The notes under the pieces are model-generated. The model did no database searches and was not told where the DNA came from. It was given only the letters and a program-made list of their open reading frames with translations. A stretch of 15,524 nt of DNA from JAJPJQ01 sp036522615 (GTDB taxonomy: Bacteria; Desulfobacterota; Binatia; UBA9968), in assembly GCA_036522615.1 (NCBI GenBank), contig DATDFN010000253.1, positions 1 to 15,524 on the forward strand, given 5' to 3'. Of the stretch, positions 1-8,511 are shown in pieces; positions within the stretch are counted from its first letter, which is position 1; each line of letters starts with the position of its first letter. Made by a program: the position numbers and the translations under genes.

Positions 1-2
1 CA

Positions 3-758
3 ATGCCCCAGATTATCTCGGTTCACTCGTATCGAGGCGGGACGGGCAAATCGAATACTACAGCCAATATCGCCGCGCTATTGGCGGGCGACGGACGTCG
101 CGTCGGCGTCGTCGATACGGACATCCAATCGCCGGGAATTCATATTTTGTTCGGCTTGGACGAATCAGAGATGCGCCATTCCTTGAACGATTATTTGTGG
201 GGCGCATGTCACATCAAGGAAACCGCCCATGACGTGACATCACGGCTCGGAGCGCAGAGCGCGGGCCAGGTGTTTCTGATCCCTTCGAGCATGAAAGCCG
301 GAGATATCGCGCGCGTGCTGCGGGAGGGCTACGACGTCGGAGTGCTAAGAGACGGCTTCCAGGAGTTGATCAAGGCGCTCAGGCTGGATGTCCTACTGAT
401 CGATACGCATCCGGGACTCAATGAAGAGACGCTTCTCTCGATCGCTATTTCCGACACGTTACTGATCGTTCTGCGGCCCGATCAGCAGGACTATCAGGGA
501 ACCAGCGTCACGGTGGAAATAGCCCGCAAGCTCGACGTGCCTCGGCTTCTGTTGATCGTCAACAAGGTCCCCTCGGTTTTCGACATGGCCGACGTAAGAG
601 CGCGCGTGGAGCAGACCTACCACTGCGATGTCGCCGCGGTGTTGCCCCAATCCGACGAAATGATGGCTCTGGCCAGCGCCGGCATCTTTGTCGCGCGTTA
701 TCCCCAACACCCGATTACCGCTGCGCTCAAGGAAGTCGTGAACAAATTAGCCGCGTGA
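3..758 (+). CDS. ParA/MinD-family P-loop ATPase with arginine in the signature-lysine position
   Basis: Cytoplasmic ATPase of the SIMIBI class (ParA/MinD/Soj); such proteins dimerise on ATP and position cargo such as plasmids, division proteins or membrane machines. The 251 residues hold the expected motifs in order: a P-loop RGGTGKS at residues 11-17, the DTD-IQSPG segment (D38, D40) for Mg and switch I, a Walker B strand LLID (D134), and an adenine-side NKV at 187-189. In canonical deviant Walker A motifs the first residue of KGGxGK[ST] is the signature lysine that reaches across the dimer; here it is Arg11. The ATG at 3 puts the P-loop about 10 residues from the N-terminus, as usual, but only two bases lie upstream so the ribosome-binding site cannot be judged. 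It ends 7 bases before the membrane-protein gene, so the two are probably co-transcribed and may act together. Family assignment is firm; cargo and pathway are unknown. Confidence 0.93.
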   Translation: MPQIISVHSYRGGTGKSNTTANIAALLAGDGRRVGVVDTDIQSPGIHILFGLDESEMRHSLNDYLWGACHIKETAHDVTSRLGAQSAGQVFLIPSSMKAGDIARVLREGYDVGVLRDGFQELIKALRLDVLLIDTHPGLNEETLLSIAISDTLLIVLRPDQQDYQGTSVTVEIARKLDVPRLLLIVNKVPSVFDMADVRARVEQTYHCDVAAVLPQSDEMMALASAGIFVARYPQHPITAALKEVVNKLAA

Positions 759-765
759 ATACGAT

Positions 766-3666
766 ATGGCCGATGAGCTGTTCACGCGCGACGAAGCGTT
801 GGGCGGGCTTCCCGCCCGGCGCGCAGCAACCCTGCTGTTTCTGATCGAGAACCGGAGCGCGCACCTCGAGGCGCGATCGCGGCTTGAGGCGGAAGAGTTT
901 TCCACGGAAAAAGCGGCCGAGGAGCTGGATCTCGCGTTCATCGAAGCCTTCGCTCTCAGCCGCGAGCCGCCGTTGCGCGTGACCATTCAAGATCTGGAGC
1001 GTCACGCCGCGAAATGGGCGCATCTCATTCCGGAAAATGCGCGCCTCCGGGCGGCCATAGCGCATTTGCTTTGCGAGAAGTATTCCTTCACTTCCCGAGA
1101 CGTGCCAGGGATACGCTCGGCGCTGGGGCTCGATCAGCCCGCTGTGCAGCGGGCTTATCAAGGGCTTTACGATGGATCCGTCGATGCGATCTTCGCCCCG
1201 CGCGTCACACTGATCGAGCGGCTGCGCTGGGTTTCCACGGCGATTAGTAAACGCTTGGACTTGCTGCCGCCCTTCTGGACGACGTTTCTACTCGTCACCA
1301 CCCTCAGCCTGCCCCAGGCCGTGCTCGCCTTGCCTATCGCCGTGTCCGGCCTTGGGGCCCTAGCTGGAGTCGCACTGCTACTCTTCTTTGGTCTTATCAA
1401 CGTCCTGACGATGGCGTGCATGGCCGAAGCTTTCGCTCGCAACGGCTCGATCCAGTATGGCGGCGCTTTCACCGGTCGCGTCGTGTCCGACTACGTGGGC
1501 GCGGCCGGCTCGCGGCTCCTTATCTCGGCGACTGCGACACGCTTGTTCATCGGACTTTTGGCTTGTTACTACGGGCTGTCGGTCACGATGGCGGGTCTGA
1601 CCGCGATACGTCCGAGCGTGTGGGCGGCATTGTTGTTCTTGCTCGCGCTCTATTTGCTGGCCGACAAATCCCTTAATTTCTCGACTGCGCTTTCCGCTTC
1701 GTTGGGCGCCATCAGCATTAGCCTGATCTTCGTTATCGCTCTGGCATCGCTCGGCCACGTACAACGGGCGAATCTTTCCTATGTCAACGTGCCTTTCCTC
1801 TTCGGACGCCCTTTCGAGCGCGGGATTTTGCAAGTTATCTTCGGCATCGTGATCCAGTCCTACCTTGGCCATTCCTACCTTACGCAATGCGCTAAAGTCG
1901 TTCTTCCTCGAGATCCCGGCGGCCGCTCGCTCATATGGGGAACGGCCGCCGCGAGCGGCGCAATTACCCTCCTGCTATGCGCTTGGATACTTGTGATCAA
2001 CGGCGCGCTGGCGCCGTCGCTGTTGGCCGGCCAATCCGGCACTGTCCTGGCGCCGCTGGCGAACCAGATCGGTTCACATCTTAACATTTCTGGTTTTCTT
2101 TTGGTTATTCTGCTCCTGGGTTTGGCCTTCATTCGGCAGTCAACGGTACTTTTTAATTTAGCCCGCGAACTCATCCCTGCGCGTCCGCAAGCCACGGTTG
2201 TGCTGCCGCGCCGCCGGGCGAGTCTCCTATTTGTAAAGCGCGGCAGATCGAGCGAAGGCCCATCTTTAGGCTTGACTTATCTTGGATTGAGCGAGGGTCA
2301 GCCGCTGTTTCGTCTGGATATTCAACTCGACGGCAAGATCCAGCGCTTTGAAATGACCGTCGACAAGAACTGGGATGTTTCGGCGCTGCTGGAACGGATG
2401 CCCGAGCTGCGGCCGTACGGAATCAGCGTCGCGTTGCAAGTAGCGGATGCCCACCCGGATAGCGCGCGGTTGCGGGTCACCTCGACGATGAACCTGAAGT
2501 ATGACGGGGAATGGGTCGGGACGGGGCTTCATATAGCTGATGTCGGCACGTTGAGAGATCCCCTGCGGCAGCTCATCAACTGGATAAACCGGCAGGGAGA
2601 GGTGACGCTGGCGGAAGTTACAAGGTATGTGGGGGGAAATGAGTGGGTCGCCCGGCTGGCGGTTGATGAGTTGAGCGAGACGGGTTTTGTGCAGCGCTTA
2701 GAAGCGGCGGATAATCCGCGTTACCGGGTTCACGTGGCGGCCAGACGAGGCAGACAGCTCCCGCCAGAGATCTGGCGGTCTCTAGATGATACGGCGCCCG
2801 CGCCCCAAAGATCGCGGCCGATTACGCCGAAGCCGGGATTTCATCCGATGGCGCTCCGGTTTCGACAAGCGATGATGAATCCAGCGGCGGGGTTTTTTCT
2901 GTCGATAAGCCCCATCATTATGGTTTTCGCGGTGACGGAGTGGTTGGTCCTCACGGGCACCAGTTCATTTACCGGTATTCTTGCAGTCTGCGGGCTGCTC
3001 GCCAATTCTTTGGTTGGCGGCGTATTCCCGGTTCTCCTGCTGGTCTCCAGTCGACGCAAGGGGGATCTCGTGCCCAAGGTGGTGATCAAGCTCCTGGGCC
3101 GTCCGGTCGTCTTGGCTGGAATTTATTCGCTTTTTGTAGGCACCCTGCTTCTCCACGCTACTGTTATCTGGGTGAACCCAGCGGAACGCGCTGCGGCATT
3201 CCTGGTCGTTCTGCTCGCCCTTGCCGCGACGGCTGCAATGGCGCGGCAGGGCGCTTTCAGCCCCCGGATTGTCGTGGAGCTCAAGGAAGAGACGCGGCAG
3301 CCAGGCAAGAAGCGGGCTGTGTTCGCTGTCACCGCCAACGGCGAACCGGCCGTGGCGGAAGTACAGATGAGCTATGCAGGTCGAGAAGAAAAACAGCGCA
3401 ACGCCGCCGGCGAAGTGCCGGCGTTCGACGATTTACGTTCAGTTACATTTCATTTGCCGGCTACCGGCGCCCGCGAGCTGAAGGTGTGGGCGCACACCGT
3501 AACACCCGACGGCTCATCTCAAAGCCTGCCTGCAATCATGGAGCTCCAGTGTGAAGGCGAGGCTAAACGGTTTAACCTTAAACTCTCCGGCGGGAAGGCC
3601 CTGGTACCGATCACCGGGGATGCGTGCCGACTACAAATTGCGTTCGCCGAAGCGCTGCCCGCGTAA
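766..3666 (+). CDS. Amino-acid-permease-like membrane protein fused to a winged helix, second membrane block and beta tail
   Basis: A 966-residue protein of composite design. Residues 1-165 are soluble and mostly helical with no family I recognise. Residues about 168-470 form a run of hydrophobic helices starting with TTLSLPQAVLALPIAVSGLG, a helix-breaking Pro/Gly-rich first segment typical of amino acid/auxin permease and APC-fold transporters; some 10 helices fit here. Residues about 470-700 are soluble, and 600-655 read as a winged-helix fold (LRQLINWINRQ, then LAEVTRYVG, then VARLAVDELSETGFVQRL). Residues 705-830 contain about four more membrane helices, and 831-966 are beta-rich with alternating hydrophobics, perhaps an Ig-like or carbohydrate-binding-like sandwich. 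No Shine-Dalgarno sequence stands out before the ATG, so translation may depend on the ParA-like gene 7 bases upstream. The substrate cannot be read from the sequence. It could be a transporter, or a transceptor that senses rather than transports. Confidence 0.85.
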   Translation: MADELFTRDEALGGLPARRAATLLFLIENRSAHLEARSRLEAEEFSTEKAAEELDLAFIEAFALSREPPLRVTIQDLERHAAKWAHLIPENARLRAAIAHLLCEKYSFTSRDVPGIRSALGLDQPAVQRAYQGLYDGSVDAIFAPRVTLIERLRWVSTAISKRLDLLPPFWTTFLLVTTLSLPQAVLALPIAVSGLGALAGVALLLFFGLINVLTMACMAEAFARNGSIQYGGAFTGRVVSDYVGAAGSRLLISATATRLFIGLLACYYGLSVTMAGLTAIRPSVWAALLFLLALYLLADKSLNFSTALSASLGAISISLIFVIALASLGHVQRANLSYVNVPFLFGRPFERGILQVIFGIVIQSYLGHSYLTQCAKVVLPRDPGGRSLIWGTAAASGAITLLLCAWILVINGALAPSLLAGQSGTVLAPLANQIGSHLNISGFLLVILLLGLAFIRQSTVLFNLARELIPARPQATVVLPRRRASLLFVKRGRSSEGPSLGLTYLGLSEGQPLFRLDIQLDGKIQRFEMTVDKNWDVSALLERMPELRPYGISVALQVADAHPDSARLRVTSTMNLKYDGEWVGTGLHIADVGTLRDPLRQLINWINRQGEVTLAEVTRYVGGNEWVARLAVDELSETGFVQRLEAADNPRYRVHVAARRGRQLPPEIWRSLDDTAPAPQRSRPITPKPGFHPMALRFRQAMMNPAAGFFLSISPIIMVFAVTEWLVLTGTSSFTGILAVCGLLANSLVGGVFPVLLLVSSRRKGDLVPKVVIKLLGRPVVLAGIYSLFVGTLLLHATVIWVNPAERAAAFLVVLLALAATAAMARQGAFSPRIVVELKEETRQPGKKRAVFAVTANGEPAVAEVQMSYAGREEKQRNAAGEVPAFDDLRSVTFHLPATGARELKVWAHTVTPDGSSQSLPAIMELQCEGEAKRFNLKLSGGKALVPITGDACRLQIAFAEALPA

Positions 3667-3692
3667 AACGTGTCGCTGCCAGGGAATCACCG

Positions 3693-4742
3693 TCACTTCA
3701 GCCGCAGCTCTTTCGCTTTCTTCCGCAGGTCTTGAAAATATTCGGTGTCTGTAATCTCCGACACCTGGCGCACTTTTTTGGCCTGATCGATTTCGATGCT
3801 CAGAACTTGTATCTGTTGCTTTAGCTGCTCCTCGCGCGCCGCGATCTCGCGCGCCATGCGCTCAAAGACTCTGGCCAGTTGTCCCAATTCATCGGGACGC
3901 TTGCTGACATCGCCCAACATTTCGATTGCAAATTGACCCGCCTCGACGGCGGCTGCCGCGCGAGTGACGCCATCGACATCTCGCAAATAAGAAATCTCCT
4001 GGTCGCGGAGTCGCTTCTTTTCCAAGCAGGCGCCGATCCTGGCGCGCAAAAGCACCGGATCAAAGGGCTTGGACAAATAATCCTCCGCGCCGCGCTCGAT
4101 GCAGCGCACGACGCTCGCGATCTCGTCGAGCGCTGAAATCATAATAACGGGAAGGTCGCGCCATCTGCCGTCTCCTTTTAGTTTCAGGAGCACCTCGCAG
4201 CCATCCATCTCCGGCATCATCACGTCGAGCAGCACGAGATCGACTGCTTGCGTACCGAGCAGTGTCAAAGCTTCATTGCCGCTGACGGCGACGCAAACGT
4301 TATAGCCCTCGTGTTGAAGACGGCGGGAAAGCATGTCTCGATTGCTTTCATTATCGTCGACAATGAGGATACGGCCCTGCGGCATTGGATGAGATGGTGA
4401 GGAAGCCCGCGGATCGAGTCTCGATTCACGAAACAGGCCCTCGGCGGGCGCGGCAGCCGTCTTTGAATCATGGGCGGCGGCCTTGTCGGCCGTGGTCGGC
4501 CCTTCGAAGAAGTCGTTGATAAACCCGAGCAGCTGCTTGCCGGCTTTGTGAATTTTTTGCAGGTCGGCGGTAAACGCTTCAAGGCCGCGATCGCCCGCCT
4601 CTTCCATCAACATCTCGCTGTACCCGATGATGTGGTTCAACGGGGTCCGCAAGGTATGGCGCACATTGGCGGGAGAAAGATCTTCGTTCTCCTTGTGCCC
4701 GGTTATTGTCTGCTCTTTCGCGGGCGCCGTCTTGTCGCTCAT
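3693..4742 (-). CDS. HisKA-REC-coiled-coil protein lacking a kinase ATPase domain
   Basis: 349 residues from the ATG at 4742, which overlaps the stop of the preceding receiver gene as ATGA; an upstream in-frame start at 4826 would lie inside that gene and is unlikely. Residues 23-80 form a HisKA-type dimerisation/phosphoacceptor hairpin with an H-box around His29 (VRHTLRTPLNHIIGYSEM). No HATPase_c domain follows. After a low-complexity Ala-rich linker comes a complete receiver, about 123-240: acidic pair D129/D130, phospho-acceptor Asp173 in LLDVMMPEMDG, conserved Lys225 in SKPFDP. Residues 240-349 are charged and predicted coiled coil. Without an ATP-binding domain it cannot autophosphorylate; a role as phosphotransfer intermediate, phosphate sink or decoy partner for the hybrid kinase upstream is inferred. 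It is the last gene of the signalling operon, its stop lying 26 bases from that of the convergent membrane-protein gene. Confidence 0.88.
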   Translation of the reverse strand: MSDKTAPAKEQTITGHKENEDLSPANVRHTLRTPLNHIIGYSEMLMEEAGDRGLEAFTADLQKIHKAGKQLLGFINDFFEGPTTADKAAAHDSKTAAAPAEGLFRESRLDPRASSPSHPMPQGRILIVDDNESNRDMLSRRLQHEGYNVCVAVSGNEALTLLGTQAVDLVLLDVMMPEMDGCEVLLKLKGDGRWRDLPVIMISALDEIASVVRCIERGAEDYLSKPFDPVLLRARIGACLEKKRLRDQEISYLRDVDGVTRAAAAVEAGQFAIEMLGDVSKRPDELGQLARVFERMAREIAAREEQLKQQIQVLSIEIDQAKKVRQVSEITDTEYFQDLRKKAKELRLK

Positions 4743-5116
4743 GATGGCGTCGCCTTGGCGAGGAGAGCCTCGATCTTCCCCAGCAAGCGCTGAAAGTCGA
4801 CCGGCTTGGTATCGTAGTCGTCGCATCCCGCCTCAATCGCTTTTTCACGGTCTCCCACCATCGCATGGGCGGTAAGCGCGATGATAGGAATGGATCGAGT
4901 CGCGGGCGTCTGTTTAAGGCGGCGCGCCGCTTCCCAGCCATCCAACACAGGCAAACTCATATCCATCAAGATTACGTCGGGAGCCTCCAATCCTGCCATC
5001 GACAGGCCTTGTTCGCCATCCACAGCGATGGCGACTTGATAGCCGCGCCGTTCAAGGCGGCGCGACAGCATGTCGCGGTTGATCTCATTATCCTCTACCA
5101 GAAGGATCTTCGGCAT
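4739..5116 (-). CDS. Stand-alone receiver-domain response regulator (operon distal)
   Basis: 125 residues, the length of one CheY-like receiver and nothing else. It has the acidic pocket ED at 8-9, phospho-acceptor Asp52 in ILMDMSLPVLDGW, the switch Thr82 in ALTAHAM, and Lys104 in TKPVDF. No output domain is present, so it must act by protein-protein contact or as a phosphate shuttle. An AAGGGAG ribosome-binding site lies about 9 bases before the ATG. The stop overlaps the start of the HisKA-REC gene by four bases, implying translational coupling. It closely resembles the other single receiver of the operon in length, spacing of active residues and C-terminal LLGKI helix, suggesting tandem duplication followed by divergence. 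Confidence 0.93.
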   Translation of the reverse strand: MPKILLVEDNEINRDMLSRRLERRGYQVAIAVDGEQGLSMAGLEAPDVILMDMSLPVLDGWEAARRLKQTPATRSIPIIALTAHAMVGDREKAIEAGCDDYDTKPVDFQRLLGKIEALLAKATPS

Positions 5117-5155
5117 CCAGAATTCTCCCTTGCAGTCCGCGCTTTCCAGCTTCCC

Positions 5156-5533
5156 TCACGGATTCGTGCTCCGGCCGAGGAGAGACTGGATTTTGCCGAT
5201 CAACCCCTCAAAGTCAATGGGCTTCAGCTCGAATGCGTCGCACCCCGCGGCGAGCGCTTTCTCTCGGCTTTTGTTCTTGGGATCGGCGGTGAGGACGATG
5301 ATCGGGATGTCTTTCGTCTCCGGCTGGCTCTTCAAACGGCGGGTCGCCTCGCAGCCGTCCAACCCGGGAAGATTCAGATCCATTATGATGACCTCGGGCT
5401 GCAATGTCTTCGCCCATTCGACGCACTCCGCGCCGTTCATGGAAATCGTGACTTCGAATCCGCGACGCGTCAGTCGCCGCTGCAGCATCATCAGGTTCTC
5501 CGCATTGTCCTCGACGCAAAGAACTCTGCTCAT
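5156..5533 (-). CDS. Stand-alone receiver-domain response regulator (operon proximal)
   Basis: A single CheY-like receiver of 125 residues: ED at 8-9, phospho-acceptor Asp52 in VIIMDLNLPGLDG, Thr82 in VLTADP, Lys104 in LKPIDF, ending in an LIGKIQSLLG helix. There is no DNA-binding or enzymatic output domain. The ATG overlaps the TGA of the hybrid kinase gene (ATGA at 5530-5533), and a purine-rich GAGGAGAGGG ribosome-binding site lies inside the end of the kinase gene, so kinase and receiver are translationally coupled and probably made in a fixed ratio. It is most simply a direct phosphorylation partner of that kinase. Confidence 0.93.
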   Translation of the reverse strand: MSRVLCVEDNAENLMMLQRRLTRRGFEVTISMNGAECVEWAKTLQPEVIIMDLNLPGLDGCEATRRLKSQPETKDIPIIVLTADPKNKSREKALAAGCDAFELKPIDFEGLIGKIQSLLGRSTNP

Positions 5534-8460
5534 CGTACCCTCTCCTCTCCGCTCGGTGGGCGAGCAGCGGGGCCTTCGGCCTTCTGAACATGTTTTTTAA
5601 GGGAGCGTCTGGCGGCAATGGAAGCTACCACCAGGTCGCGAACCTGGCCTATCAGCTCCTCGCGGCCGTAGGCCCCTTTTTGAAGGATCTTTGCCACGGA
5701 ACCATTCAAGCGCTGCCGATCCTCTGCGCTCAGCTCTTTCGCCGTAACGACGATGACCGGGATTGCGCGCCAATCTTCGCGCTTGCGAATTTCCTCCAAG
5801 AATTCAAACCCGTCCATTTCGGGCATCATTAAATCCAGCAGAATCAGCTCGGGCTTTTTCTGATTCATTCGTTCCAGCGCCACCCGTCCGTTCTCGGCTT
5901 CGATGACCGTCCAATCCTCTTTTTCCAGCCGGCGCCGCAGCATATCGCGCATGCCCCCGTCGTCTTCAACCACCAGGAGCGGGCACGGCGGCCGCGCGCA
6001 TTCGTATTTTTCTAAAATCGCCGCAAACCGGTCCCAATCAACGGGCTTGTTTAAATACTCGGCTGCGCCGAGAGCGTAGCCCATTTGTTTCTCGTCCATG
6101 ATCGTCAGCATGACCACCGGGATTTCAGACAAAGCGGGGTCGGCTTTCAACGCCGTCAAAACCGCCCATCCGTCCATGCCGGGCATCAACACGTCCAGGG
6201 TAATCACGGCGGGATGCAGCTCTTTGGCGAGGCGAATTCCCTCCTCGCCGTTTCTGGCGGCTACCATATTCAGCCCTTCTTTACTAAGAAACCGCTGCAC
6301 GAGATCGTGCACCGTCGGGTCATCGTCGATAACCAGCACCGTGGTCGCCCCTTCGGACACCGGCGCTCCGGTCGAAACCGTTTCTTCGGTCGGAAGCAGG
6401 GACCGAACATCCGCTTCAGCAACCATGGCCGGAAGTCTAACCGTAAACGTGGAGCCTTGGCCGGGTGTACTGTCCACCGTGATTTCGCCGCCCATCATGT
6501 GGCAAAAGGTCCGGCTGATGGCGAGGCCCAGGCCGGTTCCGCCGTATTTGCGCGTGGTGGAGGTGTCGGCCTGGGTGAAGGCCTGAAACAGTTTGCTTGT
6601 CTGCTCCGGGGTCATTCCTATGCCGGTATCGGAGACTCGAAAACGGACCCAGTCGTTGCCGTTCACGCTCTCTCGGTCGACCCGAAGCGCTATCGTGCCG
6701 CGCGCGGTGAATTTCGAAGCGTTGCTCAGCAGATTGAATAGCATCTGGCGGAGTTTGGTTATATCGCTGCGCATTTGTCCGAGGCCGTCGGCATATTGGA
6801 GCTGCAAGGTGTTGGCGTTTTTTTCGACGAGCGGCTTGACCGTGGCGATAACCTCTTTGATCGTCGGAACGATTTCGAAGCTCTCCAGGTAAAGGTCCAT
6901 CTTGCCGGCTTCGATCTTCGACAGGTCGAGAATATTGCTGATCAACGACATCAGATGCTTGCCCGCGCCGTTGATTTTTTGCAGATCGGGGATGAAAGTC
7001 TTTTGATCCAGATCCGTCGCTTCTTCCTCGAGCATCTCGCTGTAGCCGATGATGGCGTTGAGCGGCGTGCGCAGCTCATGCGACATGTTGGCCAGGAATT
7101 CCGATTTATGATGATTGGCTTCGGCGAGTTGGCGGCCCTTTTCCTCGATCTCGCGGAACAGTCTGGCGTTTTGAATCCCTAGAACCGACTGTGTGGCGAA
7201 CGTCTGAAGGAGATTCACGATCTCCGCCGAGAAACTTCCCGCTTGGCGCCGATAGACGGACAGGCCGCCCATAACGCGCTCCTCACGAAGGAGCGGAATG
7301 GCGAGAACGGACCGGTAACCGAGTTCTCGAAGAAGACTTCGCGCTCGACGCGCGCTGTTCTCTTCTTCGAGAATGTCGGCCACTTCGACCGGCGCGCGGG
7401 TTGCCGCCGCTTTCCCGACCGTTCCCGTGCCGAAGTGGATCGGGTTTAAGCGCAGCGACTGCGCCAGCTGCTCTTCCATCTGATGACTGGCGCGGAGGTG
7501 AAATTCTTCCCCGGCTTCGTCGTATTCGTAAATGGCCCCCGCATCCGCGCCGCTGAGCTTGACGGCATGAGAGACGACGCTCGTCAGAACCGTTGGAAGA
7601 TCCAGGGTGGAGCTGACCGCACGGCCCACTTCGCCCAGAGCCTGGAGCTCATTGAGCGCGTCGGTGAGCTTCTTGGTGCGCTCGTCCACTCGCTGCTCGA
7701 GAGTTCGATTGTATTCCTCTAACTTTTCCTTGCTATCACGCAGCTCCCCGACGAGTCCCTTGATCGATCCGCGCATGGCATTTAAATCCCGCGCGAGCGA
7801 TCCTATTTCGTCCTGGCTGGCCGTATCGATGGGAGCTTCCAAGTTTCCCGCGGCGATCAAGCCGGTCGAATTTTGAAGCTTTAATAAAGGGCTGGCGATA
7901 TAGCGTCGAGTGATGACAAGGGAAGTCAAGGAAATCGCCGCGATGATCAATACCGTCAGGGTGACGATGCCGAGAATGCTTAAAATTAATTCTTTCCTGA
8001 CGTTCTCGCGCGAAGCGGCGAGCTGAATCGTGCCGATTTTCTTTCCCTGGTACAAGATATCGGAGCTCTTAACGAGGAATTGGGCGGAGGATTGCTGAAA
8101 GTCGGAAAAATCCTTTCCTTTGAATTCCGGGCTGCTCCTGCGCGCGACGACCTGGTCCTCCGACAGAACCTTCACGAATACAAAAGAGCCGTCCAAGAGC
8201 AAAGCTTCGGTAAAGCTATCGACGACTTGGTTGTCCAGATTCCAGATCGGTATGCTTAAACTGACCTGTGCGAGCTTTACGGCGTTGTCCAGGCTGTTTC
8301 TCAGGTCGGCGTCGACTCTCCTGACATTGATGAAGATGACGATGCTGGCAAAAACCATTAAGAGCACCGTCACCACGCCGATGAGCGCGTAGGTAAACCG
8401 TTTGCTGACGCTTTTGCTTTTAGAGGGGGAAATACTCGACGGGGCGGCTTCCACTGGCAA
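5530..8460 (-). CDS. Membrane hybrid sensor histidine kinase (sensor-HAMP-GAF-HisKA-HATPase-REC-REC)
   Basis: 976 residues. Transmembrane helix 1 spans about 24-47, an extracytoplasmic sensor of about 110 residues follows (with the pattern LSIPIWNLDNQVVDSF), and helix 2 is at about 162-187. Then come HAMP (about 188-245), a coiled coil, GAF (about 285-435), HisKA with phospho-acceptor His461 (SHELRTPLNAIIGY), HATPase_c with N box (LFNLLSNASKF), G1 (DTGIGM) and G2 (YGGTGLGLAIS) boxes, and two receivers with acceptors Asp756 (TLDVLMPGMDG) and Asp876 (LLDLMMPEMDG). All catalytic motifs are intact. The second receiver ends QKGAYG where KP is usual, so its lysine environment is slightly altered. 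The start is uncertain: TTG at 8460 or GTG at 8454, both with only weak ribosome-binding sites. The gene lies 51 bases after the solute-binding-protein gene, in one operon with it. Ligand unknown; the periplasmic proteins upstream are candidates to deliver it. Confidence 0.93.
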   Translation of the reverse strand: MPVEAAPSSISPSKSKSVSKRFTYALIGVVTVLLMVFASIVIFINVRRVDADLRNSLDNAVKLAQVSLSIPIWNLDNQVVDSFTEALLLDGSFVFVKVLSEDQVVARRSSPEFKGKDFSDFQQSSAQFLVKSSDILYQGKKIGTIQLAASRENVRKELILSILGIVTLTVLIIAAISLTSLVITRRYIASPLLKLQNSTGLIAAGNLEAPIDTASQDEIGSLARDLNAMRGSIKGLVGELRDSKEKLEEYNRTLEQRVDERTKKLTDALNELQALGEVGRAVSSTLDLPTVLTSVVSHAVKLSGADAGAIYEYDEAGEEFHLRASHQMEEQLAQSLRLNPIHFGTGTVGKAAATRAPVEVADILEEENSARRARSLLRELGYRSVLAIPLLREERVMGGLSVYRRQAGSFSAEIVNLLQTFATQSVLGIQNARLFREIEEKGRQLAEANHHKSEFLANMSHELRTPLNAIIGYSEMLEEEATDLDQKTFIPDLQKINGAGKHLMSLISNILDLSKIEAGKMDLYLESFEIVPTIKEVIATVKPLVEKNANTLQLQYADGLGQMRSDITKLRQMLFNLLSNASKFTARGTIALRVDRESVNGNDWVRFRVSDTGIGMTPEQTSKLFQAFTQADTSTTRKYGGTGLGLAISRTFCHMMGGEITVDSTPGQGSTFTVRLPAMVAEADVRSLLPTEETVSTGAPVSEGATTVLVIDDDPTVHDLVQRFLSKEGLNMVAARNGEEGIRLAKELHPAVITLDVLMPGMDGWAVLTALKADPALSEIPVVMLTIMDEKQMGYALGAAEYLNKPVDWDRFAAILEKYECARPPCPLLVVEDDGGMRDMLRRRLEKEDWTVIEAENGRVALERMNQKKPELILLDLMMPEMDGFEFLEEIRKREDWRAIPVIVVTAKELSAEDRQRLNGSVAKILQKGAYGREELIGQVRDLVVASIAARRSLKKHVQKAEGPAARPPSGEERVR

Positions 8461-8511
8461 ATTTCCAATCCGGGTTGATCTAGATGCGCCCGATAGTTTT
8501 CGAGTTAGCGG

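Noticed and set aside
2940..3554. Plus-strand open frame of 204 codons inside the membrane-protein gene
   Set aside because: Out-of-frame shadow; its Arg/Gly-rich, low-order composition is typical of frame-shifted G+C-rich coding sequence.
4742..4826. Upstream start for the HisKA-REC gene
   Set aside because: It would add 28 residues encoded inside the receiver gene in another frame; the ATGA overlap at 4739-4742 matches the other junction of the operon and is the better start.
4865..5587. Plus-strand open frame of 240 codons
   Set aside because: It lies opposite the two receiver genes, whose minus-strand products have complete receiver motifs; it is an antisense shadow without recognisable motifs.
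6085..6741. Plus-strand open frame of 218 codons
   Set aside because: Antisense to the kinase receiver and ATPase domains, which are intact on the minus strand.
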